Source of the DNA: JAPPHA01 sp965220985
Lineage (GTDB): Bacteria > Pseudomonadota > Alphaproteobacteria > Rhodobacterales > Rhodobacteraceae
NCBI GenBank assembly: GCA_965220985.1
Contig: OZ244854.1
Location: forward strand, 3,038,001 to 3,102,000
Reading direction: 5' to 3'
DNA length: 64,000 bases
Of this stretch, positions 15,955-23,350 are shown piece after piece; position 1 is the first letter of the stretch, and the number at the start of each line of letters is the position of its first letter. A program made the position numbers and the translations under genes. Below the pieces are notes generated by a model. It saw only the letters and a list, made by a program, of their open reading frames with translations, did not search any database and had not been told where the DNA came from.

Positions 15955-16379
15955 CGGCCGCCGACCCGGTAGCGACCTACAAGGAATTCCTGCGTGAGAT
16001 CGTCAACAGGAGGCCGTCTGGCATTCGGCGCAAGCTTGCTGCAGCGTTCTGCACGCATCCGAGTTTCATTTCCCAGGTCACGAATCCGGGGCTTCGCGTC
16101 CCGTTCCCCGCGCACCACATTACGGAACTGTTTCGGGTGTGCCACTGTACGCCCGAAGAACAGGAACGGTTCCTGGCTCTGTACATGCGCGCGCATCCGG
16201 GCGCGTCGCCGCTGTCAAAGGAATCCGAGCGCCACAAGGGACAAGCCGTTCGCGTTTCGCTTCCCGGGATCTCGGACCCGGCACTCAGAACGGAGCTGGA
16301 ATCCGTCATGAGGGAATTTGCAAGACGCGTCGTGTCGATCGCCAATCGGATGCCAGTGAATGAAGAGGAGAGGTCATGA
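15951..16379 (+). CDS. Small helix-turn-helix-like protein of the Dha operon
   Basis: A 142-residue protein, GTG start overlapping the EI stop, and its stop overlapping dhaK (ATGA). The first 60 residues look like an XRE-type helix-turn-helix: IRRKLAAAFCTHPSFISQVTN, followed by a helix with HHITELFRVCHCTPEEQERF. The C-terminal half is helical and charged, with no recognised domain. It may be the operon's regulator, perhaps the protein that reads the TTTAGT palindromes upstream of the operon, but this is inference from position only. Confidence 0.6.
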   Translation: MTAADPVATYKEFLREIVNRRPSGIRRKLAAAFCTHPSFISQVTNPGLRVPFPAHHITELFRVCHCTPEEQERFLALYMRAHPGASPLSKESERHKGQAVRVSLPGISDPALRTELESVMREFARRVVSIANRMPVNEEERS

Positions 16380-17371
16380 TGAAAAAGCTGATGAATGATG
16401 TGGGAGCCATGCTTGACGAAAGCCTGCGCGGATTCGGTGCGGCACATTCCGACATCGTCGATGTGTCACTCGATCCGAAGTTCGTCACCCGGAAGGCTCC
16501 CGTGAGGCCCGGAAAAGTGGCGCTGATCTCAGGGGGCGGTTCCGGGCACGAACCGTTGCACGCCGGCTTCGTGGGGCAGGGCATGCTTGATGCCGCATGC
16601 CCGGGAGACGTGTTCACGTCGCCGACGCCGGACCAGATGCTCGCGGCGGCGCAGGCGGTCGATGCCGGTGGAGGCATCCTGTGGATCGTCAAGAACTACT
16701 CGGGCGATGTCATGAATTTCGAAATGGCCGGCGAGATGTTCGATGGCGTGAGCGAGACGATTCTGACGCAGGACGACGTGGCGGTCGAGAGTTCTCTCCA
16801 TTCGCAGGGTCGAAGAGGTGTAGCCGCGACCATCGCGGTTGAGAAAATCGTCGGGGCCGCCGCCGAGAGGGGTGACGATCTCGCGGCCTGCAAGGAGATC
16901 GGCGACCGCGTGATTTCGTCATCTGGGACGATGGGCATCGCGCTCACATCCTGCACGGTTCCGGCAGCGGGCACACCGACATTCGAAATCGGCGAAGACG
17001 AGCTTGAGTTCGGGGTTGGCATTCACGGTGAACCCGGTCGCCGTCGGGTTTCGATGATGAGCGCAGACGAACTGGCTAACGCGTTGATCGATGCCATTGC
17101 CGACTCGATCGAGCCGACGAGCGACGATCGTCTGCTGCTGATCGTCAACGGCATGGGCGGGACGCCTCTGCTCGAGCTTTACCTGCTCTACGACGCGGTT
17201 TCGCGAGTGTGCACGGACAAGGGCTTGCAGATTGTTCGATCACTCGTCGGAAATTACTGCACTTCGCTTGAAATGGCTGGCGCTTCCGTCACGCTGACGA
17301 AGATGGATGATGATGCGCTCGCGCTTTGGGACGCACCTGTTAATACAGCTGCGCTCCGATGGGGAACCTGA
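16376..17371 (+). CDS. dhaK: DhaK, substrate-binding subunit of PEP-dependent dihydroxyacetone-type kinase
   Basis: A 331-residue DhaK protein, which binds its ketose covalently through a His (hemiaminal). Key residues are in place: H58 in GGGSGHEPLH, D111 in KNYSGDVMNF, and the covalent His H217 in GVGIHGEPG. In E. coli the DhaKLM phosphate chain is PEP, EI, HPr, DhaM, DhaL-ADP, substrate on DhaK. Relatives of this family also phosphorylate erythrulose, so dihydroxyacetone is likely but not certain. GAAGAGGAGAGG precedes the start. It is the last gene of the operon. Confidence 0.93.
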   Translation: MMKKLMNDVGAMLDESLRGFGAAHSDIVDVSLDPKFVTRKAPVRPGKVALISGGGSGHEPLHAGFVGQGMLDAACPGDVFTSPTPDQMLAAAQAVDAGGGILWIVKNYSGDVMNFEMAGEMFDGVSETILTQDDVAVESSLHSQGRRGVAATIAVEKIVGAAAERGDDLAACKEIGDRVISSSGTMGIALTSCTVPAAGTPTFEIGEDELEFGVGIHGEPGRRRVSMMSADELANALIDAIADSIEPTSDDRLLLIVNGMGGTPLLELYLLYDAVSRVCTDKGLQIVRSLVGNYCTSLEMAGASVTLTKMDDDALALWDAPVNTAALRWGT

Positions 17372-17842
17372 TGCGCGGATAACCTCTCACGGGGATGAAA
17401 CTGCGCAGTATCGGTGCTTTTGCCTCGTTCAAGCGACACCCGAGTTGCCACGTCCCTGAGCGCGTTACGGACAGGGTGCGAGTGCCCACAAGACCTCGGT
17501 CGACACCCTTCAAGAGGTTCTTCGATGCTTTTGCGGCACGCGCCAAACCGGGAACGGTCCTGCTCGGCCCCGACACCGCAGCCAGGACTTCTCAATTGCG
17601 TTGTTGGGCAGAACTGTACGCGACATTCGCTGCTCGATTTCCACGGCACGCCGAAGCGTTGCCTCACGGATGAAATCGGTTTCTGACACACCCATTGCCG
17701 CTGCCACAGCGTGATTCTGCTCCGCCTCTGCTCGAGGCGGGCGCATATCCATGCGAACTTCGATATCTCCTGACGGCGATGTTGCTCTTTCAGCCGGGAC
17801 CTTGACCGGATCTCCTTTGGAGACAATCGTTTGCGGCAACAC
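17340..17842 (-). pseudogene. Probable frameshifted DUF1778/TacA-like antitoxin
   Basis: Within the frame 17510-17842 the translation VRMDMRPPRAEAEQNHAV through SETDFIREATLRRAVEIEQ resembles the ribbon-helix-helix and neck of DUF1778 antitoxins. The frame then becomes unlike the family, but an overlapping frame (17340-17576) resumes with ARAAKASKNLLKGVDRGL, like the DUF1778 C-terminal tail that binds a GNAT toxin. No acetyltransferase toxin follows. The 3' end runs into the end of dhaK. This reading rests on remembered family patterns, so it is tentative. Confidence 0.35.
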
Positions 17843-17901
17843 CCGCCGAATGTCTGCTCCCGTCCTGTTGCACTTGGCGAGATCGAGGGTTGCACTGGCA
17901 A

Positions 17902-18288
17902 TCAGAACCCAATTCCCTCCTCGTCATCGACTTGTTGAACGGATTCGACCTCGTGGTTTCGCGTGGCGACAGGTTTGCTGCGGCGGTTGCGGTTGATGCG
18001 TTTCGGGAGCGATTCCCGGTCAAGAAGAAGCCCGGTGTCGTCGGAAGCGATGTCCAGGAAATCGGAGACCCGGTGGATCTCGCCCAACACGAGGCATGCC
18101 ATCGCAAAGGTTCCAATTCTGACACCTCCGTCACCCCTCTCGAGGCGCGCGACCGTGCTTTCGGAGACACCCATTCGTTCCGCGAATCCCTTGACGGAAA
18201 TGCGACGCTTCAAGCGCGCCACTCTGATGTTCTCACCCATGGACGCGAGCGCTCGTTGAGCTGTTACTGATTTCACCTTAACTGTCAT
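17902..18288 (-). CDS. XRE-family regulator, HipB-like, without a HipA partner
   Basis: A 128-residue protein. The helix-turn-helix lies at about residues 17-70 (GENIRVARLKRRISVKGFAE, then MGVSESTVARLERGD). After it come a short linker and a tail containing GLLLDRESLPKRIN, typical of HipB-like antitoxins that are co-transcribed with a HipA kinase. No HipA follows; only the decayed DUF1778-like sequence does. Palindromes at 18284-18328 overlap the start and are likely autoregulatory sites. An orphan regulator left after toxin loss is the simplest reading. Confidence 0.75.
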   Translation of the reverse strand: MTVKVKSVTAQRALASMGENIRVARLKRRISVKGFAERMGVSESTVARLERGDGGVRIGTFAMACLVLGEIHRVSDFLDIASDDTGLLLDRESLPKRINRNRRSKPVATRNHEVESVQQVDDEEGIGF

Positions 18289-18328
18289 ATTTGATCTCTT
18301 ATTTGCGTAAAGCCGTCAAATATGACGG
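18284..18328. promoter_or_regulatory. Paired palindromic operators of the HipB-like gene
   Basis: CCGTCAAATATGACGG (18313-18328) is a perfect 6+6 palindrome with centre AATA. TGTCATATTTGA (18284-18295) is its imperfect inverted partner and overlaps the start codon at 18286-18288. The two are about 29 bases apart, roughly three helical turns, a spacing that suits cooperative binding of a dimeric repressor such as HipB. Confidence 0.55.
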
Positions 18329-18691
18329 AATACCGAACAATGACGTCTTGCGCAATCGATTCTGGCGAAGCCTGCCTTGCGCAGGTCGAATGCATAGCTA
18401 GTCAGGCAAATGAACTCGTGAATCGAGAGATAAAATTCTTGAAATGCGACGTGCGGCAAGCGACACGAAATCGGGATTGGAAGCACGCAAAAAAGCGCCA
18501 TTGTGCACCTGGCTCTCAACCGCCCGGTTTGCGGGTTTTCGACCGATTGAAAGTTGAGGCTTGGCCAATTGAAAGCTGAAGCATGACCAATTGAAAGTTG
18601 AAGTCCGACTCAATGAAAGCGCTGCGCCTCGGCAAGCAAGATCACGCACCGCGCGTGATGCGTAGACCGGCTGCTCAGTTCATGACCGACC
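18329..18691. other. AT-richer gap with a tandem repeat
   Basis: Between the HipB-like gene and the sugar ATPase there is no convincing gene. An open frame from 18322 starts inside the operator palindrome and lacks a ribosome binding site, so I do not call it. The base composition is lower in GC than the neighbours. It contains the 22-base tandem repeat listed separately. Confidence 0.4.
18541..18622. repeat. 22-base direct tandem repeat, three full copies and one partial
   Basis: Copies begin at 18541, 18563, 18585 and 18607 (partial), exactly 22 bases apart, with the shared core GACCAATTGAAAGTTGAAG (variants GACCGATT, GGCCAATT, GACTCAAT at the left). Spaced repeats of this kind occur at ends of IS21-family elements, so it may be an IS end left after deletion, but no transposase is present. 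Confidence 0.65.
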
Positions 18692-19753
18692 CTACTTCAA
18701 GCGATTTCCCGTTTCATGATCAAACAAGAGCGCCTGGTTCGATTCGAGACTGACATCCACTTGCGTGCCCATGCCGAGACTGCGGTCACCCCTCGATTCG
18801 ACAACGATACGCTCACCGGTCGGGCATCGAACATAGTCGTAGGTCACGCCACCAAGCATTTCGGAATGCTCGACCCGAAGCTCGGACTCGCCCGCCTCGG
18901 CGACAACGTGCTGCGGTCTGATGCCGACGGTGATTGCATCGCCCGCCGGAGGGAGTTCGGCGTCGGTCTCGATTTCAACGCCCTTGAGCGCGTCCACCGT
19001 CACGCTTCCGCCGTTCACGCGACCTTCAAGAAAATTCATGCTGGGCGAACCGATGAAACCAGCGACGAACCTGTTGCCGGGATTCCTGTAAAGCTCCATG
19101 GGTGATCCGACCTGCTCGATGTAACCGTTGCGCAGCACGACGATCTTGTCAGCGAGCGTCATTGCCTCGACCTGATCATGGGTCACGTAGATCATGGTCG
19201 CGCCGAGTTCCTTGTGCAGGCGCGCAATCTCGACCCGCATCTCGACCCTCAATTCGGCATCGAGGTTGGACAGCGGCTCATCGAAGAGAAAGACCCCCGG
19301 ACCCCGAACGATGGCCCGACCGATGGCGACCCGTTGCCGTTGTCCGCCCGACAGGGCTTTCGGCTTGCGGTCGAGATACTCTCCAAGCCTGAGAATTTCC
19401 GCCGCCTCGTTGACCTTGGCAGCGATCTCGGCCTTCGGAACGCCGGTCATGCGCAGACCGAAACCCATGTTCTCGCGGACGGTCATGTGGGGGTAAAGAG
19501 CGTAGGTTTGGAACACCATCGCGATGCCACGGTCGGCTGCATCCACGCGGGTGACGTCCCTGCCACCGATTGAAAGTGATCCCGTCGTGACCTCTTCCAG
19601 GCCGGCAATCAACCGGAGCAGCGTTGACTTTCCGCATCCCGATGGTCCGACGAAGACGCAAAACTCGCCGTCGGAGACCTCAAGGTCGACACCGTGAATG
19701 ACTTCAACTTCACCGAAGGATTTGATGATGCGATCCAGAATGACACCTGACAT
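18692..19753 (-). CDS. ABC sugar transporter ATPase (UgpC/MalK-like)
   Basis: A 353-residue ATPase. Walker A is GPSGCGKST (residues 36-44), Q-loop FQTYALYPHM, signature LSGGQRQR (canonical), Walker B VFLFDEPLSNLD, and H-loop VTHDQVEAM. The TOBE domain follows (ITVGIRPQHVVAE). It is divergent from the binding protein and two permeases at 19925-23028, which have no ATPase of their own, so it very likely powers them. Confidence 0.93.
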   Translation of the reverse strand: MSGVILDRIIKSFGEVEVIHGVDLEVSDGEFCVFVGPSGCGKSTLLRLIAGLEEVTTGSLSIGGRDVTRVDAADRGIAMVFQTYALYPHMTVRENMGFGLRMTGVPKAEIAAKVNEAAEILRLGEYLDRKPKALSGGQRQRVAIGRAIVRGPGVFLFDEPLSNLDAELRVEMRVEIARLHKELGATMIYVTHDQVEAMTLADKIVVLRNGYIEQVGSPMELYRNPGNRFVAGFIGSPSMNFLEGRVNGGSVTVDALKGVEIETDAELPPAGDAITVGIRPQHVVAEAGESELRVEHSEMLGGVTYDYVRCPTGERIVVESRGDRSLGMGTQVDVSLESNQALLFDHETGNRLK

Positions 19754-19848
19754 CGTGTGGCCCTCAACATTCAGGCAGAAAACTGCCGATGGCTGGCGGT
19801 CTAGACGGAATTTCCCCTTTTCGGGTCAGTCCGGCCAAAACCGCAAGA

Positions 19849-19871
19849 TTGACATCTCTACATACCGTATG
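19849..19871 (+). promoter_or_regulatory. Putative promoter element and palindrome of the second sugar operon
   Basis: TTGACA (19849-19854) lies 71 bases upstream of the binding-protein start. The palindrome CATACCGTATG (19861-19871, centre C) falls where the spacer and -10 would be, and no good -10 is visible beside it. A regulator site is possible; no regulator gene is adjacent. Confidence 0.35.
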
Positions 19872-19924
19872 CCAAAGATTCAATTAATGGAACCTTTTCC
19901 GAAAATTGAAAACTGGAGACAAGA

Positions 19925-21169
19925 ATGACTCGATATCTCAAGCGCTGTGCTGCGGCGATGACGGTGGCAACGTTCGTTGGCGCCTCAGCGACGACAGCCT
20001 TTGCAGGTGAACTCGTGATCAACACCGACACATCCGACCCTGCACCAAAGGCTGCCTTCCAGCAGTTGATTGATGATTTCATGGCGGAAAACCCGGACGT
20101 GACAGTGACATGGAACCTGTTCGATCACGAGGGATACAAGACGTCCATCCGAAACTTCCTGACCGCTGACGCACCCGATCTTGCGAACTGGTACGCTGGC
20201 AACCGCATGCTGCCCTACGTCAATGCCGGGCTGTTCGAGCCTGTTGACGATGTCTGGGAAGAGCATGGCCTCAACCAGTCGCTGGCATCCGCCGCGGCGT
20301 CGATGACGATTGATGGAAAGAAGTGGGGTGTGCCGTACACCTATTACCAGTGGGGGGTCTATTACCGGAAAGACATCTTCGAAAACCATGGCATCGCCGT
20401 TCCGACCAACTGGGACGAGTTCAAGGCGGCAGGACAGACGCTGATCGACAACGGGGTGACCCCGATCACGATCGGCACCAAGTATCTTTGGACCGCAGCC
20501 GGTGTTTTCGACTACCTGAATCTTCGAACCAACGGTTACGATTTCCACATGGCGCTCACGCGCGGCGAGATCGAATGGACCGATGACCGGGTTCGCGCGA
20601 CCATGGCCAACTGGAAAGAACTCGTCGATGCCGGATTCTTCATCGAGAATCATGCGGCCTATTCGTGGCAGGAAGCGCTGGCGCCGATGGTGCAGGGCGA
20701 CGCTGCCATGTACGTGATGGGCAACTTTGCTGTCGCGCCGTTGCGTGAAGCCGGGCTGACGGACGATCAGCTTGGATTCTTCCAGTTCCCCGAAATCACC
20801 CCGGGAATTCCGGTGGCTGAAGAGGCTCCGACCGATACGATTCACATTCCTGCGAACGCATCGAACAAGGAAGATGCCAAGCGATTCCTCGCGTTCCTGG
20901 CACGCGCTGACGTTCAGACCAAGATCAATGCAACTCTTGGCCAGTTGCCGATCAACTCGGGATCCGAGGTGTCGGACGACAAGTTCCTGCAAGCCGGTTT
21001 CGCGATGCTCTCGGCTGCGGACGGCGGCATTGCCCAGTTCTTTGACCGTGATGCTCCGGCTGAAATGGCAAAGATCGGAATGGAGGGATTCCAGGAGTTC
21101 ATGGTGAAGCCTGACCGACTCGACGCGATTCTCGAGCGTCTCGAGAAGGCAAGGCAACGCATCTACTGA
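19925..21169 (+). CDS. Extracellular sugar-binding protein of the second ABC importer
   Basis: A 414-residue family-1 binding protein. The signal peptide spans residues 1-27, with likely cleavage after ATTAFA, and the mature part begins GELVINTDTSDPAP. The usual core pattern is seen: PDVTVTWNLFDHEGYKTSIR, then DAPDLANWYAGNRM, and KKWGVPYTYYQWGVYYRKDI. It heads a rightward operon with two permeases and is divergent from the ATPase gene. A hairpin follows its stop. Confidence 0.92.
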   Translation: MTRYLKRCAAAMTVATFVGASATTAFAGELVINTDTSDPAPKAAFQQLIDDFMAENPDVTVTWNLFDHEGYKTSIRNFLTADAPDLANWYAGNRMLPYVNAGLFEPVDDVWEEHGLNQSLASAAASMTIDGKKWGVPYTYYQWGVYYRKDIFENHGIAVPTNWDEFKAAGQTLIDNGVTPITIGTKYLWTAAGVFDYLNLRTNGYDFHMALTRGEIEWTDDRVRATMANWKELVDAGFFIENHAAYSWQEALAPMVQGDAAMYVMGNFAVAPLREAGLTDDQLGFFQFPEITPGIPVAEEAPTDTIHIPANASNKEDAKRFLAFLARADVQTKINATLGQLPINSGSEVSDDKFLQAGFAMLSAADGGIAQFFDRDAPAEMAKIGMEGFQEFMVKPDRLDAILERLEKARQRIY

Positions 21170-21185
21170 GACTGACCCGGCCCAT

Positions 21186-21217
21186 CCAGCCCGACGCCCG
21201 AATGGCCGTCGGGCTGG
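21186..21217 (+). promoter_or_regulatory. Intercistronic hairpin after the second binding-protein gene
   Basis: CCAGCCCGACG (21186-21196) pairs with CGTCGGGCTGG (21207-21217) around a 10-base loop, 16 bases past the stop. No T-run follows. As at 8716-8770, it probably stabilises the binding-protein message or partly ends transcription before the permeases. Confidence 0.65.
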
Positions 21218-21277
21218 GTGGCGGCGGTTCAGAACCTTGAATTGATGTGCTTATCCGATTCGACATGAGCTGACTTG

Positions 21278-22162
21278 ATGCGGACGCTGTCGATAAATCA
21301 GAGAACCATCGCGCCATTCCTCTTCTTGGCGCCGGGCGTCCTGTTCTTTCTGTTTTACGTCATATTTCCGATTTTTCAGTCGATCGGGATTTCCTTCTAC
21401 GAGTGGGACGGTCTCGGAGAGCGGACCTACGTCGGTGTCGAGAACTACGTCGAGTTGATGGATGACGAGGCATTCTACACCTCGCTGAAGAACAACGTCA
21501 TCTGGCTCGTGCTGTACATGCTGGCCATCCCGGCCGGGTTGTTCATCGCGCTCTTCCTCAATCAGACAGTTTGGGGAATTCGGCTCTACAAGTCACTGTT
21601 CTTCTTTCCTTTTGTCATCAGCCAGGTCGTTGTTGGACTGGTGTTCAGCTGGTTCTACGATCCAAGCTTCGGCTTGATGAATGTCGCATTGAAGAGTCTC
21701 GGGTTTTCGCCGATTCCAGTGCTGGCCGACGAACGCTTCGTGACATACGGCATCATCGCCGCTGGGCTGTGGCCTCAGACCGCCTACTGCATGATTCTTT
21801 ACCTGACCGGCCTGAACGCTGTCGATCCAGAGCAGATCGAAGCGGGAAGACTCGACAATGCCCGCGGATGGAGAATGCTGTGGTACATCATTCTTCCGCA
21901 GCTCAAGCCGGCGACGTTCATTGCGATCGTGGTCACGGTCATCGGAGCGCTTCGATCTTTCGACCTGATTTCGATAATGACCGACGGCGGACCTTGGGGG
22001 TCGAGCCGCGTTCTCGCCTTCTACATGTATGAACAGGCATTCTCCGAATACGGTTTCAGAATGGGTTACGGAGCTGCAATCGCGGTGGTCCTGTTCCTGA
22101 TCATGCTGATCTACATCGCCGGATTCCTTTACAAGATGTATCGCGACGAGCGCGATCTGTGA
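21278..22162 (+). CDS. ABC sugar transporter permease (MalF/UgpA-like)
   Basis: A 294-residue membrane protein; the first transmembrane segment is at about residues 12-34 (APFLFLAPGVLFFLFYVIFP). The EAA-type loop is IEAGRLDNARGWRMLWYII. The start could be ATG 21278 or TTG 21275. Its stop is 17 bases before the next permease. Confidence 0.92.
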   Translation: MRTLSINQRTIAPFLFLAPGVLFFLFYVIFPIFQSIGISFYEWDGLGERTYVGVENYVELMDDEAFYTSLKNNVIWLVLYMLAIPAGLFIALFLNQTVWGIRLYKSLFFFPFVISQVVVGLVFSWFYDPSFGLMNVALKSLGFSPIPVLADERFVTYGIIAAGLWPQTAYCMILYLTGLNAVDPEQIEAGRLDNARGWRMLWYIILPQLKPATFIAIVVTVIGALRSFDLISIMTDGGPWGSSRVLAFYMYEQAFSEYGFRMGYGAAIAVVLFLIMLIYIAGFLYKMYRDERDL

Positions 22163-22179
22163 TGCAGGGCTGAAGAGAG

Positions 22180-23028
22180 ATGTTTCCGACCCCGATCGAA
22201 CGCCGAGCGGCTCCGGCGAGGACGATGTACCAGATCGCCCTTCCGGTCGCGTTGCTGTTGTGGTTGCTTCCCCTGATCGCGGTCGCGCTGACGTCGATAC
22301 GTTCGGCGGGTGACATCACTGCCGGAAACTACTGGGGCTGGCCGACATCGATCAACATGGTCGAGAATTACACGGCGATCTTCGAAAACACGCCGATCGG
22401 CCAGTACATCCTGAACAGCTTCCGCGTCACGATCCCGACCGTGATCGGTACGGTCGCCTTGTCGTGCATGACCGGATTTGCCCTTGCCGTGTACGGCTTT
22501 CGCGGCAACATTCTGGTCTTTTTCATGTTCGTTGCGGGCAACTTCGTTCCCTTCCAGATTCTGATGGTTCCCGTTCGCGACCTGACGCTGCAGATGGGGC
22601 TCTACAACACGGTCACCGGACTGGCCTTGTTCCATATTGCCTTCCAGACGGGATTTTGCACGCTGTTCATGCGCAATTTCATTCGAGCGCTTCCGCGTGA
22701 ACTGATCGAGGCCGCACGCGTCGAAGGGGTCAGCGAAATCAGGATTTTCTGGTACGTGGTGATTCCGCTGGTCAAGCCGGCGATCGCCGCGCTGAGCGTT
22801 CTTGTCTTCACGTTCATCTGGAACGACTATTTTTGGGCTACGGTGCTCACCCAAGGTGCGGATTCCCAGCCCATCACGGCGGGTCTCTACTCGTTGAACG
22901 GGCAGTGGGTTGCTGCCTGGCATCTGGTATCGGCCGGCTCGATCGTTGCGGCCATTCCTCCTGTTGCGATGTTCTTCCTGATGCAGCGGCACTTCATTGC
23001 CGGACTGACGCTGGGTGCAGTGAAGTGA
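22180..23028 (+). CDS. ABC sugar transporter permease (MalG/UgpE-like)
   Basis: A 282-residue membrane protein with six predicted segments, the first at about residues 18-38. The EAA loop reads LIEAARVEGVSEIRIFWYV. GAAGAGAG precedes the ATG. The C-terminal RHFIAGLTLGAVK is the usual ending of this permease type. It completes the importer with the divergent ATPase at 18692-19753. Confidence 0.92.
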   Translation: MFPTPIERRAAPARTMYQIALPVALLLWLLPLIAVALTSIRSAGDITAGNYWGWPTSINMVENYTAIFENTPIGQYILNSFRVTIPTVIGTVALSCMTGFALAVYGFRGNILVFFMFVAGNFVPFQILMVPVRDLTLQMGLYNTVTGLALFHIAFQTGFCTLFMRNFIRALPRELIEAARVEGVSEIRIFWYVVIPLVKPAIAALSVLVFTFIWNDYFWATVLTQGADSQPITAGLYSLNGQWVAAWHLVSAGSIVAAIPPVAMFFLMQRHFIAGLTLGAVK

Positions 23029-23350
23029 GCGTGCAGCCCTTGCGGGCCTGAACGGGCGTCAGTTTCTGGAACGACAGCAAACGACTGCAACTGGACGTTT
23101 TTTTCTTTCCAGGAGCTGGATGATGCCGCGTCCGCGCGTCCTGTGAACGGGTCGCCGCGGCCGCTGCGCTTGACGGCAGTGTGGGGCGGTTTCCCCTTTG
23201 GCGACTTGTCGAGCGTCTTGCCCGAAGTGCCTCTTCAGGAAACGCTGAGGTCCACGAAGCTGCATCGCGGCTTGCATCCGTTTTCGGGTCGTGATTATTC
23301 GCCGGATCATCGACAGGTGACGTCAGCATTTTTCAAGAGGAGTTGAGGAC
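23029..23350. other. 322-base gap between permease and SDR genes
   Basis: No recognisable gene, tRNA or clear terminator. AAGAGGAG just before 23351 is the SDR ribosome binding site. The SDR may have its own promoter here, since the gap is long for an operon. Confidence 0.35.

Noticed and set aside
17254..17901. 215-codon leftward frame as a possible HipA-like toxin following the HipB-like gene
   Set aside because: The translation is Arg/Ser/Pro-rich and has none of the kinase motifs of HipA.
18322..18579. 85-codon rightward open frame beside the HipB-like gene
   Set aside because: It starts inside the operator palindrome, has no ribosome binding site and no recognisable features.
18541..18622. 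CRISPR array
   Set aside because: The copies are directly adjacent with a 22-base period and no unique spacers, and no cas genes are present.
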